Source: Tetmemena sp. SeJ-2015 (lineage: Eukaryota > Ciliophora > Spirotrichea > Sporadotrichida > Oxytrichidae). From it: a stretch of 64,000 bases of DNA. The translations under genes and the position numbers were made by a program. Below the pieces are notes generated by a model that was not told the origin of the DNA, did not search any database, and was given only the letters and a program-made list of their open reading frames with translations. Positions 45,672-58,077 of this stretch are shown one piece after another. The stretch is taken from positions 124,001 to 188,000 of the forward strand of contig JAJKFJ010022898.1 in the NCBI GenBank assembly GCA_027382625.1. Direction: 5' to 3'. Positions within the stretch are counted from its first letter, which is position 1. Every line of letters starts with the position of its first letter.

Positions 45672-48600
45672 TCAATTTTATATAAAGTTTAGAAAATTCG
45701 AAAAAGTTTTAAAATTAAATTCATACTCTTTTACCTTGAATGACTTGTGCTTTGATCTAGTCCCATAAGAAATCTTAAGGTCCCTTTCTTTGACTTAGGG
45801 AAAAACTGTTGTCTCGTCTTTAGATTCATCTTCTATCTTTATGTGCAGGAGATCTTGACGGAAGCCTCTAGCTATTCCAATATCAAAATTTGGTCTTGAC
45901 TTTTACTCATTTACAAAAGTGAGTGAGTCCAAAAGCTAGTGCTGTAGTTGCTGTGGATAATTTCGAGTCACATTTGAATTTACAAAACCACTTTCGTCTT
46001 AAAAATCTTTTTTCTCTTTCTGAAGTATCCTAAAAGATGCATCACCATCTCCATCATCATTTCTTTCCTAGTTGAGTGAGTCTGTGATTCCCCTCTTTAT
46101 ATCGGAGAACTGAGAGCCTCTCCCGCTTTTAAAATTGTAAGTGTTTACCTTACTTGCTTGGTTTCTACTCTTTAAGAAGCCCATTCCATTCTATCTTCTC
46201 TCCTATTTATTTTTAGATGAGTCTCGATACTCATTTGACTGTAATAATCCTGGTAGTTAAAATTTTCCTTTTAAAATTGTGGAGTTTCCTTCGTAACTCT
46301 CCTCACCTTTTTATAAGCTTGAATCTCTTATTTATTGCAAGATGAGCTTATTTCTATGAGGAAAGTGATCTTTACTGATATTCATAGAGCCTGAGAAAAT
46401 GTCGTCCAAAACTCCTTGCCTGTCTTGAGTAAGATCTTAACCTTTTCTCAAAGTGCTAATGGGCTTTTGATTAGTACGCTTACTTGATAGCGCTTTGATC
46501 TTGCTATCAGTCAAGTATCTTCTTTCTATATAGTCCAGGTTTTGAACGATCTTACTATACTGCTCTTATTCTTAAGAGGGAAGCCCCTTTTCTTAATCAA
46601 AGGAGTTAATTGTTCAAGACAGCTGGCTTAGAAAGTGTCTTAGCGTAATTTAAGGGCTGGGTCTTTAAATTGATAAGATAGTGATCTGGTTATCTCCTTG
46701 GCTGAAGTGTTTTCACAAGCTCAGATCCTTAATGCTCAAGGATAGGTTTATTCTTCTTCATGGGTGTTATGAATTAAGCATCTTATACTATAGCAATAAG
46801 AATATGAGTGATTTATAAGTTGCATCGTGCCTCACTCTCTGCACTGACTTGTACCTAACCTGGCTCTCTACTGCTACTACTCCTACTCTTTCTCAAACTT
46901 ATCTTGTAACTGTTAAATGATAATACTGGCTAAGAAATCATGAGATGAATGTTTCTTATAGAAGTCAGCTAACTTGCTCTTTTAATGCAATTTTATCATG
47001 AGGTCTTATACTTGGAACTAGAACTTTATCAGCTCACTCTACTTCTCATTGCTGAATGTCTAGTCAGCAAGCAAAACTTTTCCATCTTTAAGAAGAAGAG
47101 GAGAAGGCTTTTCAGGAGTCTCTAAAAATTTGTTCTGTAAAAAGGAGGGCATTTAATTTTTCTCATTCTTCAGTAACTATCTTACAGTTGTGGTCTCTCA
47201 AATAGGCTTTATTTATTATTGGATTAGCATTGGCTATCTTTCTCTTTTGTTAAAAGTTTCGCTAAGTTCATTATAAGTAGAATCAATAAGCAAAAAATAA
47301 AAGGAGTTGAATTAAAAAAATCAAGTGTATTCTTGGTTTGGTGTATAAATGGAGTAGCCTTTTTACAACTTTGCCTTCAGTTTCTACAAATTTTAATCTG
47401 AGAAGTAATTGAACTTTGCATTGCTTTCTCCTTTATCTTGAGGATAGATTTTTGCTTGGGGGTGCAATTTGAAATTGTGGCTCTCTTTCAGAATATTAAA
47501 AGCTTTGGATATGAGATTGGAAATGAGAGTTTTTAAGGCTAAGATCTCGCTTTAATCCGAGTGGCTACCCCACTTTATTCCTTAAAAAAAATCAAACTAT
47601 TAAAAAAAACCCTTTTTGACACGGATCAGATTAATTCTTATTAAGTCTTCAACCTTCTCGCTAAATTAAAATAAGCTAAGTTCTTTCAAATTCTAATTCA
47701 AAATCTTCACTTCTTAAGCTTTTTAGTTGTCTTGATGCTAATTTAGTAAGTTCTGTGGTAGCCTTGTATTCTCTATTTTTCTAAATCTATTTGGCTTTAC
47801 TATTTAAGTATGATTGGGATTGTTCGTTTTTTTAGGAATTTATTTTAGCTAAATTTTGGCTTTTTTCTATGAGCTCTCTTATCTCACTGACAAAGGATTT
47901 GAAAGTTCTTAATTTTTGTGGATTCCCTATTCATTCTAATTATAATCATCACCTTCAAATAAGCTTATTCTTTAGGCTGAGAGTGTAAAAAGTCGTCTGC
48001 ACTTATTTCCCATTCGTAGGTTTATCTGCGACAACTTTTAAAACTACTTCTTAATTCACTATTATTAAGAGGATTCGATGTTGCCTAACCTTTCAATTTA
48101 TGAGTCCTCTTATTCTAATTAGCCATATTAAAAATGAAAATAAGAGAGTAGTACTTCATTTATTATGAATATTCTTCTTGGATTTCTTTTTGGATTTATT
48201 GCAAAGCCTCCATCTACAGCAGCTTTAATCTCTCCTTCCTATTTTTAAACTCCTCTCCATTTAAATCCGCCAGTTCCTAGATATTCTCTCCCGTGCTTGA
48301 ATCAATAAAGAAAAGATCTATGATTAGTGAATGAATGAGCCTGGTCGAAGTTATAAGCGGATGGATCTGTGGACTTGAGAGGAGTGCTCTCTATTACTGA
48401 GCTCTGCTTATTAATTTGCTAAAGCTAATCTATTTTTTTAGTGACTGGCGCTTCCTCTTCAGTTCTGACTCTAGAGCCTGAATCATCAGAGATCCTGATG
48501 GAACCCTCTCCTTCCTATTTTCTCTCTTCTTTCAATTTCAGCATCTTCACATTAAACTGAACTTTGTCCCTTTGCCTCACTGCTTTTTTCTAATCTAACT

Positions 48601-48676
48601 TTATCTCCAAGATCTCGGAATTTTAATTTCCTGCAAACTCCTTCTCCAAATTTAAGTTCCTTTCTTTTGCGTCCAT
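45672..48676 (-). CDS. uncharacterised charged/coiled-coil protein
   Basis: Minus-strand start MDAKERNLNLEKEFAGNQ at ATG 48676 opens about 130 clean codons (KAVRQRDKVQFNVKMLKLKE, a Ser/Glu-rich stretch, STPLKSTDPSAYNF). After a probable extra T near 48308 there is a further coiled coil (ADLNGEEFKNRKERLKLLQ). Toward the 3' end IEDESKDETTVFPQVKERD reads to a TGA at 45672-45674. The interior has Ser/Lys/Arg-rich segments with frame breaks that I did not resolve. No domain is recognised. The 5' 400 bp are convincing; the extent of the rest is less so. Confidence 0.55.
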
Positions 48677-48783
48677 TGATTTTTATTTTAGTTCTATCAA
48701 CTCATCAAGCAAGAATTGTCTCTTTCTATTATGAGAGTGAGCGAGTAAAGCCAAATCTATAAATTAAAGAGATATTCTAAAAG

Positions 48784-50141
48784 ATGCTTCACGGAAGGAA
48801 AAAGCAAGCCAAGCAGGAACTCACCCAGAGTAGAAGACTGAGCTAGAGTAAAAACTGTAAAAGATTACCACTATAAATAAGACGCTGCTCAAGAAGAGAG
48901 CAAATAAGGATTATGACAGAGCTAGTTTAGAATAGACTGAGAAGTTCTCCGTCCTTTCTCTAACTAAAATTGTAACTATAACTATCATTGTGTATTATTC
49001 TTTCTCCTGATTTTCAGACTCTGTGGAATTACAGAAGAGAGATAATTCAACACATTTTTACGACTGAGTACGCAGCTCACTCTATGGAAAACCTCAAGGC
49101 CAAGTTAAAATAAAAATGATAAATGTTTTATCAGTATTGCTTATTTGAAAGTACGAATTTGTGTTCAAAGAACTGGAGTTCCTCGTAAAGAGCATCATGA
49201 AGAGTCCTAAGTCCTACACTCTCTGGTACCACAGACAGTGGATTATAGAGAAAGGGCTCTCCTTTGAGAAAGATATGCTTCTAGCTCAGCTTCTCCAATC
49301 CAAAAAATCTGACTAGGATAATTCAAAATTTCATTTTCTCCCTCTCAGTAGATTTTAAAGTAGTTATGATGAATAATGTTGAGGAAATTAAGTCAGAATC
49401 TGAACAAGAAATCAAGGAGTGGTAGAAATCAAGGACCCTTCATAAGCAACTTAAGTTAAATAAGTATCAGTAGAGGAAGCAACTAAGATGACTAAGTCTA
49501 AGATCTTGGAGTATGAGTTGAAGCTGTGCGATAAGATGCTGATGATGGACGAGCGCAACTTCCATTGCTGGAACTACAGACTCCTCACCAGTTTACTCTA
49601 CTTGAAAGAAATTGAAGAAAGATTAGCACAGATCAAGGATGAAAATCTTACAGAGTAGGTTAAGATACAGTTCCTTACCCAGGAATGCTAAATGGCTGAG
49701 GGTCTTATCAAGAAGAACTTAAAAATGGGTGGGAAGATATATATTGATCTATAATTTAACTTCTCTAACTTCTCAGCATGGCACTATAGAAGCAAGCTGA
49801 TGCCCATCCTATACAAGAAAGAGAGAGCTGAGATCAAATCACCATACTTAGTTCCCTTTGAGAAGATTAAGGAGGATCTTGCGTTGCTGAAGCATGCTTT
49901 CTTCACAGACCCTAAGGATCAAAGTCCTTGGAACTATCATGAGTGGCTCATATCTTTGATAACGCCAAAAATATTCATAGCTTCTTTGTCAAGTTTTTAG
50001 TAGAGAGATTGCGAAGTTAATCATAAATTATTCTTAAATATGGTCGTAGATTAGATTTTGTAAGTTTATCTAAATGCTTTCCAGCCTCATTACTCAATAT
50101 GTTAAACACTTCTGTCTAATGAAAACACTCTATTTGAATGA
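48784..50141 (+). CDS. RABGGTA: Rab geranylgeranyltransferase alpha subunit
   Basis: Alpha subunit of the enzyme that geranylgeranylates Rab GTPases presented by REP. Start MLHGRKKQAKQELTQSRRL matches the family MHGR start. PFT-alpha repeats with the invariant Trp are TLWNYRREIIQHIF, SYTLWYHRQWIIEKG, NFHCWNYRLLTSLL, NFSAWHYRSKLMP and SPWNYHEWLI; FFTDPKDQSPW corresponds to FFTDPNDQSAW. An intron lies at about 48971-49016 (GTAACT..TTTCAG). Other insertions lie at about 49113-49150, 49315-49370 and 49690-49775, with junctions not fully defined. A small frame break lies near 48858. The 3' end is uncertain (TGA at 50120 or 50139). There is no leucine-rich-repeat or Ig-like insert as in animals. 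Confidence 0.92.
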
Positions 50142-50540
50142 GATAATTCTCGTTTTCATGATATATTTTGGGGATTAAACGCTTTTTCATTAGAAACGTA
50201 GCATATGTGGGTCTCGCATACCAGACTTATAAAACTCTTTTGTAAGTGAAAGAGATGGAAGTAAAGAGCAAGGGCGTACTCAACAGACAAGTCAAAGAGG
50301 AGATCAAGAGAACAGAAGAGTAAACTATTCGCGTACTCATGAAATGGTAAGTCCAAACACAAAAATTCTTCTCTAAATAAATTACGATGATACTTTAAAA
50401 CTCTCTTCATAATCATAAAATTGCAAGAGAGTGAGGGAATAATCTTTTTCTTCTACGTCACTCTCTTAATATTCGTCGACTAGATTTTTTTCTAACTTTT
50501 GAATAGGATAACAGCAATTCTTTTTTTGAAATTCTTCTGG

Positions 50541-51784
50541 ATGGCTGAAAAAGTTATAATCTTCGTCCCCGCCGCGCCAATTAAACTCTCTCTCGGTCTC
50601 TGGATCATGCTCCCCAATTATCATGTAAGCTATAAATCGAACTTATCTCTATTCTCTTTTTTGAAATGCTTGGTTCTCATTTGTTCTTTAAATAGGGTGA
50701 ATTCTTCATGTACAATCTGCTGAGTGATAAGCTGGACAGGTTTGAGCGAGAGGTGCGGAAGTTGCGTAACACCATAGTCGCAAAGTTCATTTTCTTCTTT
50801 GTCAAAGCCACTCGCTACTTCTTCCTCAAGTTCAAAGCCTACATCCACACTGAGAATCAAATATCAATTTAATGCAGAAATTTGAATATCATGCATGATA
50901 GTTAGTTTAATAGATAGTGAATGTGAAGAAGTTCAGGGAGATAGTGCAGATGATGGATGTGGATTGCGAGAAAGAAGTCGAGCTCAGAAGGAAAATTCAA
51001 CAAGGCTCCAATAACTTCGACTCCTTGCTAAGGGACAGCAGTGTAATTGAAAATTAAGAGAGATAGAAAATTTACTCATATATGTCAGTGTGCTAGATCA
51101 GCAGACCTTCAGAAATGCATTGGCAGGCAACAACAGAGCTTCTGCAAACTTGCAGTCCTCAGCAAGCATGGGAGGCCTCAGAGCTAAAATTAATCTATCT
51201 ACTATCATCTATAAATAGGTGCAAGAATTCTGGAATCAAGATAGCAAGTAGCAGCTGCGCAATAGGAGGACGCTCTCTCAACTATTTCTTCTTCATAAAT
51301 GGCCAAATCAACTCCTCGGTTTACAAGCGCACAGCCACTAGGCAGCAATCGTCCTTCGAGAAAGGAGGAGCAGCTCAGAACACAGCTAGGGCCCCAATGA
51401 AGATAGTCAAGAAAAAGAATGAACTCAACGAGTCTGTCTACTCGTAGTAGTTAAGAATAAGAATGAATAGTTTATTGTACTTCGTAGTACCTCGAAGAGG
51501 AGGATTTATATTAAGAGCAGGCTAACTTCGACAGGAAGATGCAGACCATGAGCATGATACCATCAATCGACTAGCAACTAGAAATCCTCGCACAGGCTAA
51601 TAGCAGCAAGAAAAATGCTAACACCAATAAATAAAGCATGGCACTTGTAAAAGCTTGACATTATTTGATATTGCATGTATTTATGGCCCTCAGGTCTTAG
51701 ATGAGCAAGCATAATCAGTCAATAAGTGTACTAGATCAGTCAGTCGACAGTACTCTCGGCAAAACTAAGAACAGATTCCAGTGA
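50541..51784 (+). CDS. uncharacterised protein with hydrophobic N-terminus
   Basis: Start MAEKVIIFVPAAPIKLSLGL at 50541. An intron (about 50623-50695) separates it from GEFFMYNLLSDKLDRFEREV, followed by an aromatic/basic amphipathic stretch (FIFFFVKATRYFFLKF). Further blocks are KKFREIVQMMDVDCEKEVEL, a Ser/Asn/Gln-rich middle (near 51100-51440 with KGGAAQNTARAPMKIVKKK) and a tail NQSISVLDQSVDSTLGK before TGA 51782-51784. Several introns or IESs interrupt. No known domain; membrane association is possible from the hydrophobic stretches. Confidence 0.55.
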
Positions 51785-52041
51785 TGAATAAAAATCTAGA
51801 GGTTTATGGGATAACCAGCCTGCCTTCTAAATTGTTTTAAACAAGTCAACTATTTGAAATGAAATAATCTTCATTATCATTATAAAATCATGAAATACAT
51901 TTCATCTATAAGAAAAGTTAGATTGGGTTAAGAGTTTAATAAATAAATAGTTAATTAACAGAGCCAAGCCTAATATTGATGGGATTCTTATATAAAGTTA
52001 AGTTTAGTATTTACTGAAATTGCTTTGGTATGTATTTGATC

Positions 52042-55000
52042 TCAGCTTAGCTGTTCTTATACTAGTTTTGATTTCTTGAATAGTCTAAACTCCCTCTCCA
52101 TCTTCTCTCCAAGCTGCATCTCTTCTTGCCTCTCTCTTTCCAATCGAGAGTAGTCCAGCCTCCCGCGCTATAGCTAGGCTTCTTATTCCTCCACTAAGAG
52201 TGAGCAGGTGATTTCTATTGTATTGCTGGGTTTTGAGCCACTAAGAGCTTTAGATCTTGCTTACTTGGCGTGCTTCCACTCTTCTGCCAAAGCTACCTCA
52301 CCTGTGGCTTTTATTGCTGAGGCTAACTTTGAAATTATTGAAAATATAGTTAACTTAAATAGGGAGATTGAGCTGGAATGGCTGTTATCGGTGGTGGCTG
52401 TTGTTGTACTACACTTTATAGAGGGAGCGATTAATGAGTCAGAGCTCTTGTATCCTTCAAAGCTTACTTATCTTGCTGTTTAGAGTCTCTCTTCTTCAGA
52501 TAGTAGGCAAAGGGATCTACTTGAAGGTTTATTTGATTATAAGACTGCAAGGAGCCAGCAGGTTGAAGTTTATTTCCAAATTGATCATAGGTTGAGGTAT
52601 GAACCAGCTTGCCCTTATCCTGTAAATGCTTATATAAAGCTTGATTTGATTAAGGCACCAAAGGTCTAGGTACGTTCAAATTTTCATTGGGGGTAGGAAA
52701 GCAATGCCTTTATGATTGGTTTACTAAATGTTTTTGCTCGTCTTAGCCAAAACTGGAGCTTGGACTACTTTCCCTTACTGAGCTTTTGCTTACTACTACT
52801 TCTCCTCTTTCTATACTTTAAACTTAATCTCTTCATTCCAGATTTGCTCTTCTTCACCAAGCAATTTTTTTAGGACTGCCTTTCCTCTTCTGTTTACCCG
52901 TAGCAAAATCTTTTCCTTGAGGCAGGGAGACTCTCCAGTCCGGCGAATATGATCTTCCTTGCTATCAGTAGTAGTAGCATCAGAGTTATCAGTCAGACTT
53001 GAATCTTCCCTCCCTTGATATCCCTTAGAGCCCTTGCTCACTTTTTACCCTACTGGCTATTGGAATACTTTGTCCAGAGAAATGTTTGGCTTCTTTGGGA
53101 ATTTTTACTTATATAAGTTTAGATGGTTAATTAGCAGTGGCCGGCTCTAACTTATATTCATGTAGCGAGTTTGACTGTTAAGAATCATGGATAACTTTGG
53201 TAAGTGAGGTTATAAATTCCATGCTGCATGACGTTTCATCTTTTTAAATACTTGGAACTTTCAAAGATTTGCTTGTATCTTGGCCCTAATGGTTCTTTTG
53301 AAAATTTATCTGAAGTGTCCTATGGTGGCTCTAATCATGAGAGTTTTGATTTCTCTACCTTCCTTGATTGCCCCCTTCAGTGCTCAAGTTTATCTTAATA
53401 TTTTTCTCTTTCTTGTTCTGCTTTTCTTAAGGACTCATAAGCTATTGAAGAGTTTTCTGTAGTGGATTCTTTTACTAATCTTCTGCTCTTGTCTTTTTCT
53501 TATTAGAACCTGAGCATGCAAGCTTTCCCTTATCTGCAGCTTCTTTCTTCTATTTTAAAGTCTTACTCTTTGCCTCTGATTTCTAATCTCCCTCATTCTT
53601 ATTTAGGCCATCACCTTATGCTGTCTATTGATTTGCATTTGGATCTTTAAACTCCTCAAATTCATCGAAGTCATCTTGAATTATCTCGCTATCGTCATCA
53701 TTGAATTTCACATTATTCAAGTTAATGTTACCACCAGTAAGTGCATACTGCTTCTACTAGTCTTTCTGCTTTCTAGGTTTAGCTGCACTTTTATGATGGT
53801 TCACAACAGACACTCCATCCATGTCTTCGTTATCTCGAAACTCAACAAAGTCATCATCCTCATCATCATTCATCTCCCCTTCACCATCCCCATCTTCTTC
53901 TGAGTCACTACTGTTTCCAGCGAAGGATTGAGAGCTAGAATAGTCTTGAAAGTTCTTTCGCTTCTTTCTTGTTCCCAGAGTCAGTGAAAAGTGCTTTTTC
54001 TTCTTTGTCTTGGTCTTATACTAATTTCTTCTATGAGACCTTTCTCGGTCCTTATCGTTGCGATCAGGATCATATCAAGGTTTGCCAGTGAAGCCAGATT
54101 TTGAATAGGTATCTGAAAAGGAGGTCTCAATATCCAAGAAGCGTGGTTCCTCATCTATAAGTGACTGATAGAGAGTAATGATCTCTGGATACTACTCTGA
54201 CTTAATTTCCTTCTCGTAAAAGTCAAGATACTTCTTGCACTAGTTATTTAACTAAAGCTTCGTATCTTCAATCAATGTTTGAGAATCTTCGCCCATTTAC
54301 TCTTTGAACTCGGTGGCATTATCATTTTAAAACTGGAGCAATTATTGCTCAAACTTAACTCTCTGATACATATCTGAAGCAAGTTTCCTTTTCTCTCTCC
54401 TCTGAACTTCATAGCATAGGCCCATGGCTGAGAGGAGGTTAGAGCATAGTCCCCTCATTTTGTAGTACGAATCTGTCTCAGTCTTATGCTTCTTTCTCAG
54501 TTTCATTGAGCGATCCTCATACCTATCTCTAAAGATCGCATGGTTATCTTCTGAGGTGAACTCATATTTACGCCAGAACTTCCTCAAAAGCGAGGCTCCT
54601 CGTACTTGTCTCTTCTTTCTCCAGAACCTGTAAATATCCCGCATCACTTTCTCATACTCCTAGTCATTAAAGTGTCTTATCCCAAGCTCAACGAAGTAAG
54701 TTTAAAAATCCCTCTTGATCTCTCTGATTTTATGGAACATGTCATTCTCAAGGACTAAGTTTTAGATCATGGTGGACTTCTGATTTGTAAACTAAGGGGT
54801 GCCAGATAATTTCTCCAAAAGATCTATAACCAAACATAGTTGCTCAATCGAAAGCTAATAAAATCTGGCAAAATCCTCACCGTCCTTTGAAGCTGCATAA
54901 TCCACTCATTCGAAGTCTATTTACTCATTTAGCTCGCTGAGGTCATAATTCACAACGTAGGAGGATGTCAAGTGCTTGGATTCAGCTTATTCTTAAATCT

Positions 55001-55488
55001 TTCTAGAAACTGATGCCTCTTTCTCAGTATTACTCAATACAGGTACCTCTGAAACTTTCTCCTTGAAGATTTCCAAAACTGGCTGAAGTTCTTTCATGAA
55101 GCCTTCCTTGAGCTGGTCAGCTCTTGCAATCTCTCATTCCTTCCCATATTTTCCTTAACCCTTTCCTTGTCCTGAGAGGATAGAGCTGAAATTTGGAATT
55201 TACTGCGGCTCTCTGACGATCAGAAGTTGCTCTCCCCATATAGTACTTTTCTCCTTTTTATCTTTGGCGTTTCGCTTATTCTAATTTTGCAAGTTTACTT
55301 GATTCTGCCAGCCTGACGGGTATATCAATTGTAAATTTGCAAAAGCAGATCCCGATGAGGTATTATTCGAGGTAGGGTTTTGATGCGAAGTAGCAGCAGT
55401 AGGTTGGTGGATTTTGTGATATCTACTAATTTTAAAAGTGGTTTTTTTACTGCGAAGTAGTTTAATTATTTAAAGTTGTTGAACTCAT
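52042..55488 (-). CDS. Enhancer of polycomb-like protein (NuA4/piccolo subunit)
   Basis: EPC/Epl1 proteins tether the Esa1/Tip60 acetyltransferase to nucleosomes. The conserved block reads MRDIYRFWRKKRQVRGASLL then RKFWRKYEFTSEDNHAIFR and KLRKKHKTETDSYYKMRGL, closely like the KYWxxKR..PLLRRF..NPxxxFR..KLRxxR signature. Upstream are YVVNYDLSELNEQ and a helical segment. The long C-terminus is basic, then acidic (DSEEDGDGEGEMNDDEDDDF), then Q-rich, ending KLVQEQLS at TGA 52042-52044. Start MSSTTLNNQTTSH at 55488. An IES with a 10-bp pointer lies at 55394-55450. Three in-frame TGA codons (55134, 54906, 54075) have coding sequence in the same frame on both sides. A tiny candidate IES lies at 52985-52992. 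Confidence 0.82.
52985..52992. other. possible micro-IES (8 bp), pointer TCTGA
   Basis: TCAGA copies at 52980-52984 and 52993-52997 (TCTGA on the coding strand) flank 8 bp. Removing 13 bp in total skips a TGA and joins GRFKSD to ATTTDSKED. The small size makes a sequencing error an equal possibility. Confidence 0.35.
55394..55450. other. IES in EPC gene, 10-bp pointer CTACTTCGCA
   Basis: Direct repeats at 55384-55393 and 55451-55460 (plus strand TGCGAAGTAG). Excision joins NNQTTSH to QNPTSNNTSS in frame. A 25-nt GT-AG intron at the same place would also keep the frame but would leave the 10-bp repeat unexplained. Confidence 0.78.
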
Positions 55489-55804
55489 GGTTTAATTAAA
55501 GTGTTACTTTATTACGGGCCAAAAGTTTGAGCACTATTTGTTCTACTTTACTCACTAACTTTAATTAAGCGTTCAAGTCAAGAGAAGAAACTACAGATAG
55601 GTCTAAAAATCAGAGCGAGTTTAAATATTGAAAACATAATCTGCTCATCGATACTTAAAGGAGGGGAGGGACTTTAATAAAGTATAATTAATATTTCTCT
55701 AAGTGTTAGTGCTGGGCTAAGTTGATTTTAGTGAATTTTAATTCCCAAATATTCATCTATTGCTGTGAGTACTGTTCATTGAAGATTCTATAAAAATTCA
55801 TTGT
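55489..55804. other. intergenic between divergent genes
   Basis: About 316 bp of AT-rich DNA upstream of both the EPC gene and the following plus-strand gene. No motif is supported. Confidence 0.4.
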
Positions 55805-57702
55805 ATGTATACACACCTATACTTCTATTTATATTTATCTTTGATAGCTCCTGTGCAAATAGCTTCAGTGACTGTTGAGAAGTCTGAAGATGGTCACTTG
55901 ACTTATATCGTTTTGGGTTTATCTCACAAAGTGAAAGGGTTTGAAACTCTCGACATCAAGCTCCTCGATCCTTCAGGTGGCAGCTTAAATTAAAGGCTTG
56001 AACTAAGAGTGGCTCCTCATCGTAGTTCAAAAAATATAGCAAGCACTTGGGCTGTGATTGTGGAGTCGGCTTTGCTGTTAGAGGTTCAAAATGAAACACT
56101 CTCGCTCTCTATCAATTCGAATGAGAAGATTTAATTAAGTATTCATTTAAAATATTTGCTTAAGATGAGTTTAGCGCACATCGATGATACACCCTAGCTA
56201 TTTAGAGACTTCTTTATTCATCTGCATTTGAATTAAACCTCAAGCAAGTTTGAGTTACCTTCCTCTGAAGTATGGATAAGAGGACAACACTTTGATTGAT
56301 AATCTGGCTTCAGTTCTGAATTAGGACATTCAAAATATCGGAGAGCTCGTAGACTTCGAGAAGGGACTAAGGTTTGCAGTACAGAAACTAAGAGACCTTA
56401 AAATGCTTAAGCATGAATATCTTGCAAATCCTTTCTATTTGACTTTAAATTGCACTCTACTTATGTATCTTAGGCTCTTATTATAAATTTGACCGATGGA
56501 TCTCAGTTAGACGCAGTTAATGAAATAGAATCGCAATTGGAAGCACTAACCCAGACTTTACACGAAATAGATCTCTCTTCTCACCAAGCCATACACTAAA
56601 AAGAGCTTTCATCTTGGTAGCTCGTAAAATTCAAGTGGGAGAAGGTTTATGAGAGCGGCAGCTTAGAGTGGCCTCAACCTTCTGATAAGAATGGAATCGC
56701 AGATAGACATCATGGATATTTCTCTTGCTGATTCATTCGTATCAAAAGAAACGATTCAAGAATATAGATTACTTAGAATTATCTTCTTCAATTTTCAGTA
56801 ATTTTTTCCTCACAGTATGGCCAGGATTGGAGGGAAAAAGGGAGAAGAGGAAGTTAGCCAATCAGAAGCGAGCTATGAAATTAATACTTTCAATTATTTA
56901 CAAAAGGTCTATATAAACTCCTTACTAAATATGCCTTCTATACCTCAAATAGGACCCGAGTCCAAACATCATTCCTTTCAAAACTTTAATCTTAAACTTT
57001 AAAATCCATAAAAATGGATCAATCTCTGAAGAACAAAACTAAGAAGTTCCTCTCTTTGCTGAAAAACAACGCTTAGAATCATGCATTCAATAAATACTGA
57101 GTACTAAATTGAAGGTTTCTAATGAGCTTATTATATATTCGTTGGGTTAGTGGCTGACAATTTGAAAATAGAGTTGCAGCAACGCCCTTGGAAACTTCTG
57201 AGAGTCCTTGACTTTGTGAGTTAGGAACTTCCGCGCTCTCAGTCAGACTTCGCCCGCCTCAAAATCACAGAAAGCGGCCTCACTTAATGCCTTCTCTCGG
57301 CAAGTATCTTACCAAGCAGTCTTACCTCCTCTCTCTCAGATGCTGAAATCTACTCTCTTCAGCTCAAGCAGGAGAGTAAATGCTTCCTTAGGTCTTCTTG
57401 AGCACATAGAAAGCCTAGCGGAACCTCAAAAGAGGTAGAAATTTGTGGATAAGCTTAATAGCAGTTGCCTGCTTGTGAGTTTAGATTAACTTAGTGTTGA
57501 AACTGAGAGTAGAGAATGACTAGCCTACTTTACACTCTCGGATATAATCAAGTCTAACAAGAACTTCTTTAACGAGATAGTAGAGTACTACTAGCCCTTA
57601 CTCTCTGACCTTTAACTGGGCTAAACTGAGGCCCAATCTCTTGGGAAAGACAACATCAAAGACATGGTTATGAAAAGTATGGGCTTTAGAACAGATAAGT
57701 GA
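55805..57702 (+). CDS. uncharacterised protein(s), extent uncertain
   Basis: Readable plus-strand blocks are ASVTVEKSEDGHLTYIVLG (a beta-sheet-like module continuing to about 56280), DFEKGLRFAVQKLRDLKML (about 56280-56440) and INLTDGSQLDAVNEIESQL with WEKVYESGSLEWPQP (about 56480-56700). Then come DNLKIELQQRPWKLLRVLD (from 57150), EHIESLAEPQKRQKFVDKL (about 57400) and a C-terminal FTLSDIIKSNKNFFNEIVEY ending at TGA 57700-57702. Gaps between blocks are AT-rich and probably IESs or introns. Blocks may belong to one gene or two. I do not recognise a family. The start is not fixed; 55805 is the first plausible ATG, but the module may begin after a 3' splice site near 55847. Confidence 0.5.
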
Positions 57703-58077
57703 TATAGAAAACATCATCACTCCTGCAATTGTTACTTCTCGTTAGAATGCTTGCGTGATGGAAATGGAAATTTCTTAATTTAATTACTATATATATTTTC
57801 AACCAGTAATACTAACCACTAAACATGAATGCCTGAAAAGGAGTATTTGCACGCGACTGCTCGGCCTGCCCGCACTTGTACATAAAGAACGGCCGATTGG
57901 ACGCTGCTGGCCCTCTTTAATAGGATTTTAATCTACAATATATTTGATATGATGAGCTGCTGCTACTCACCTCATCACATTACTTCTTCTTAAACTCCTT
58001 CCTTAATCAGTTCATTCACTTTGTCGTCATTTATAAGCTTAATTATGGGTCTTCTTTTATTCCTTCTCAAATCATGC

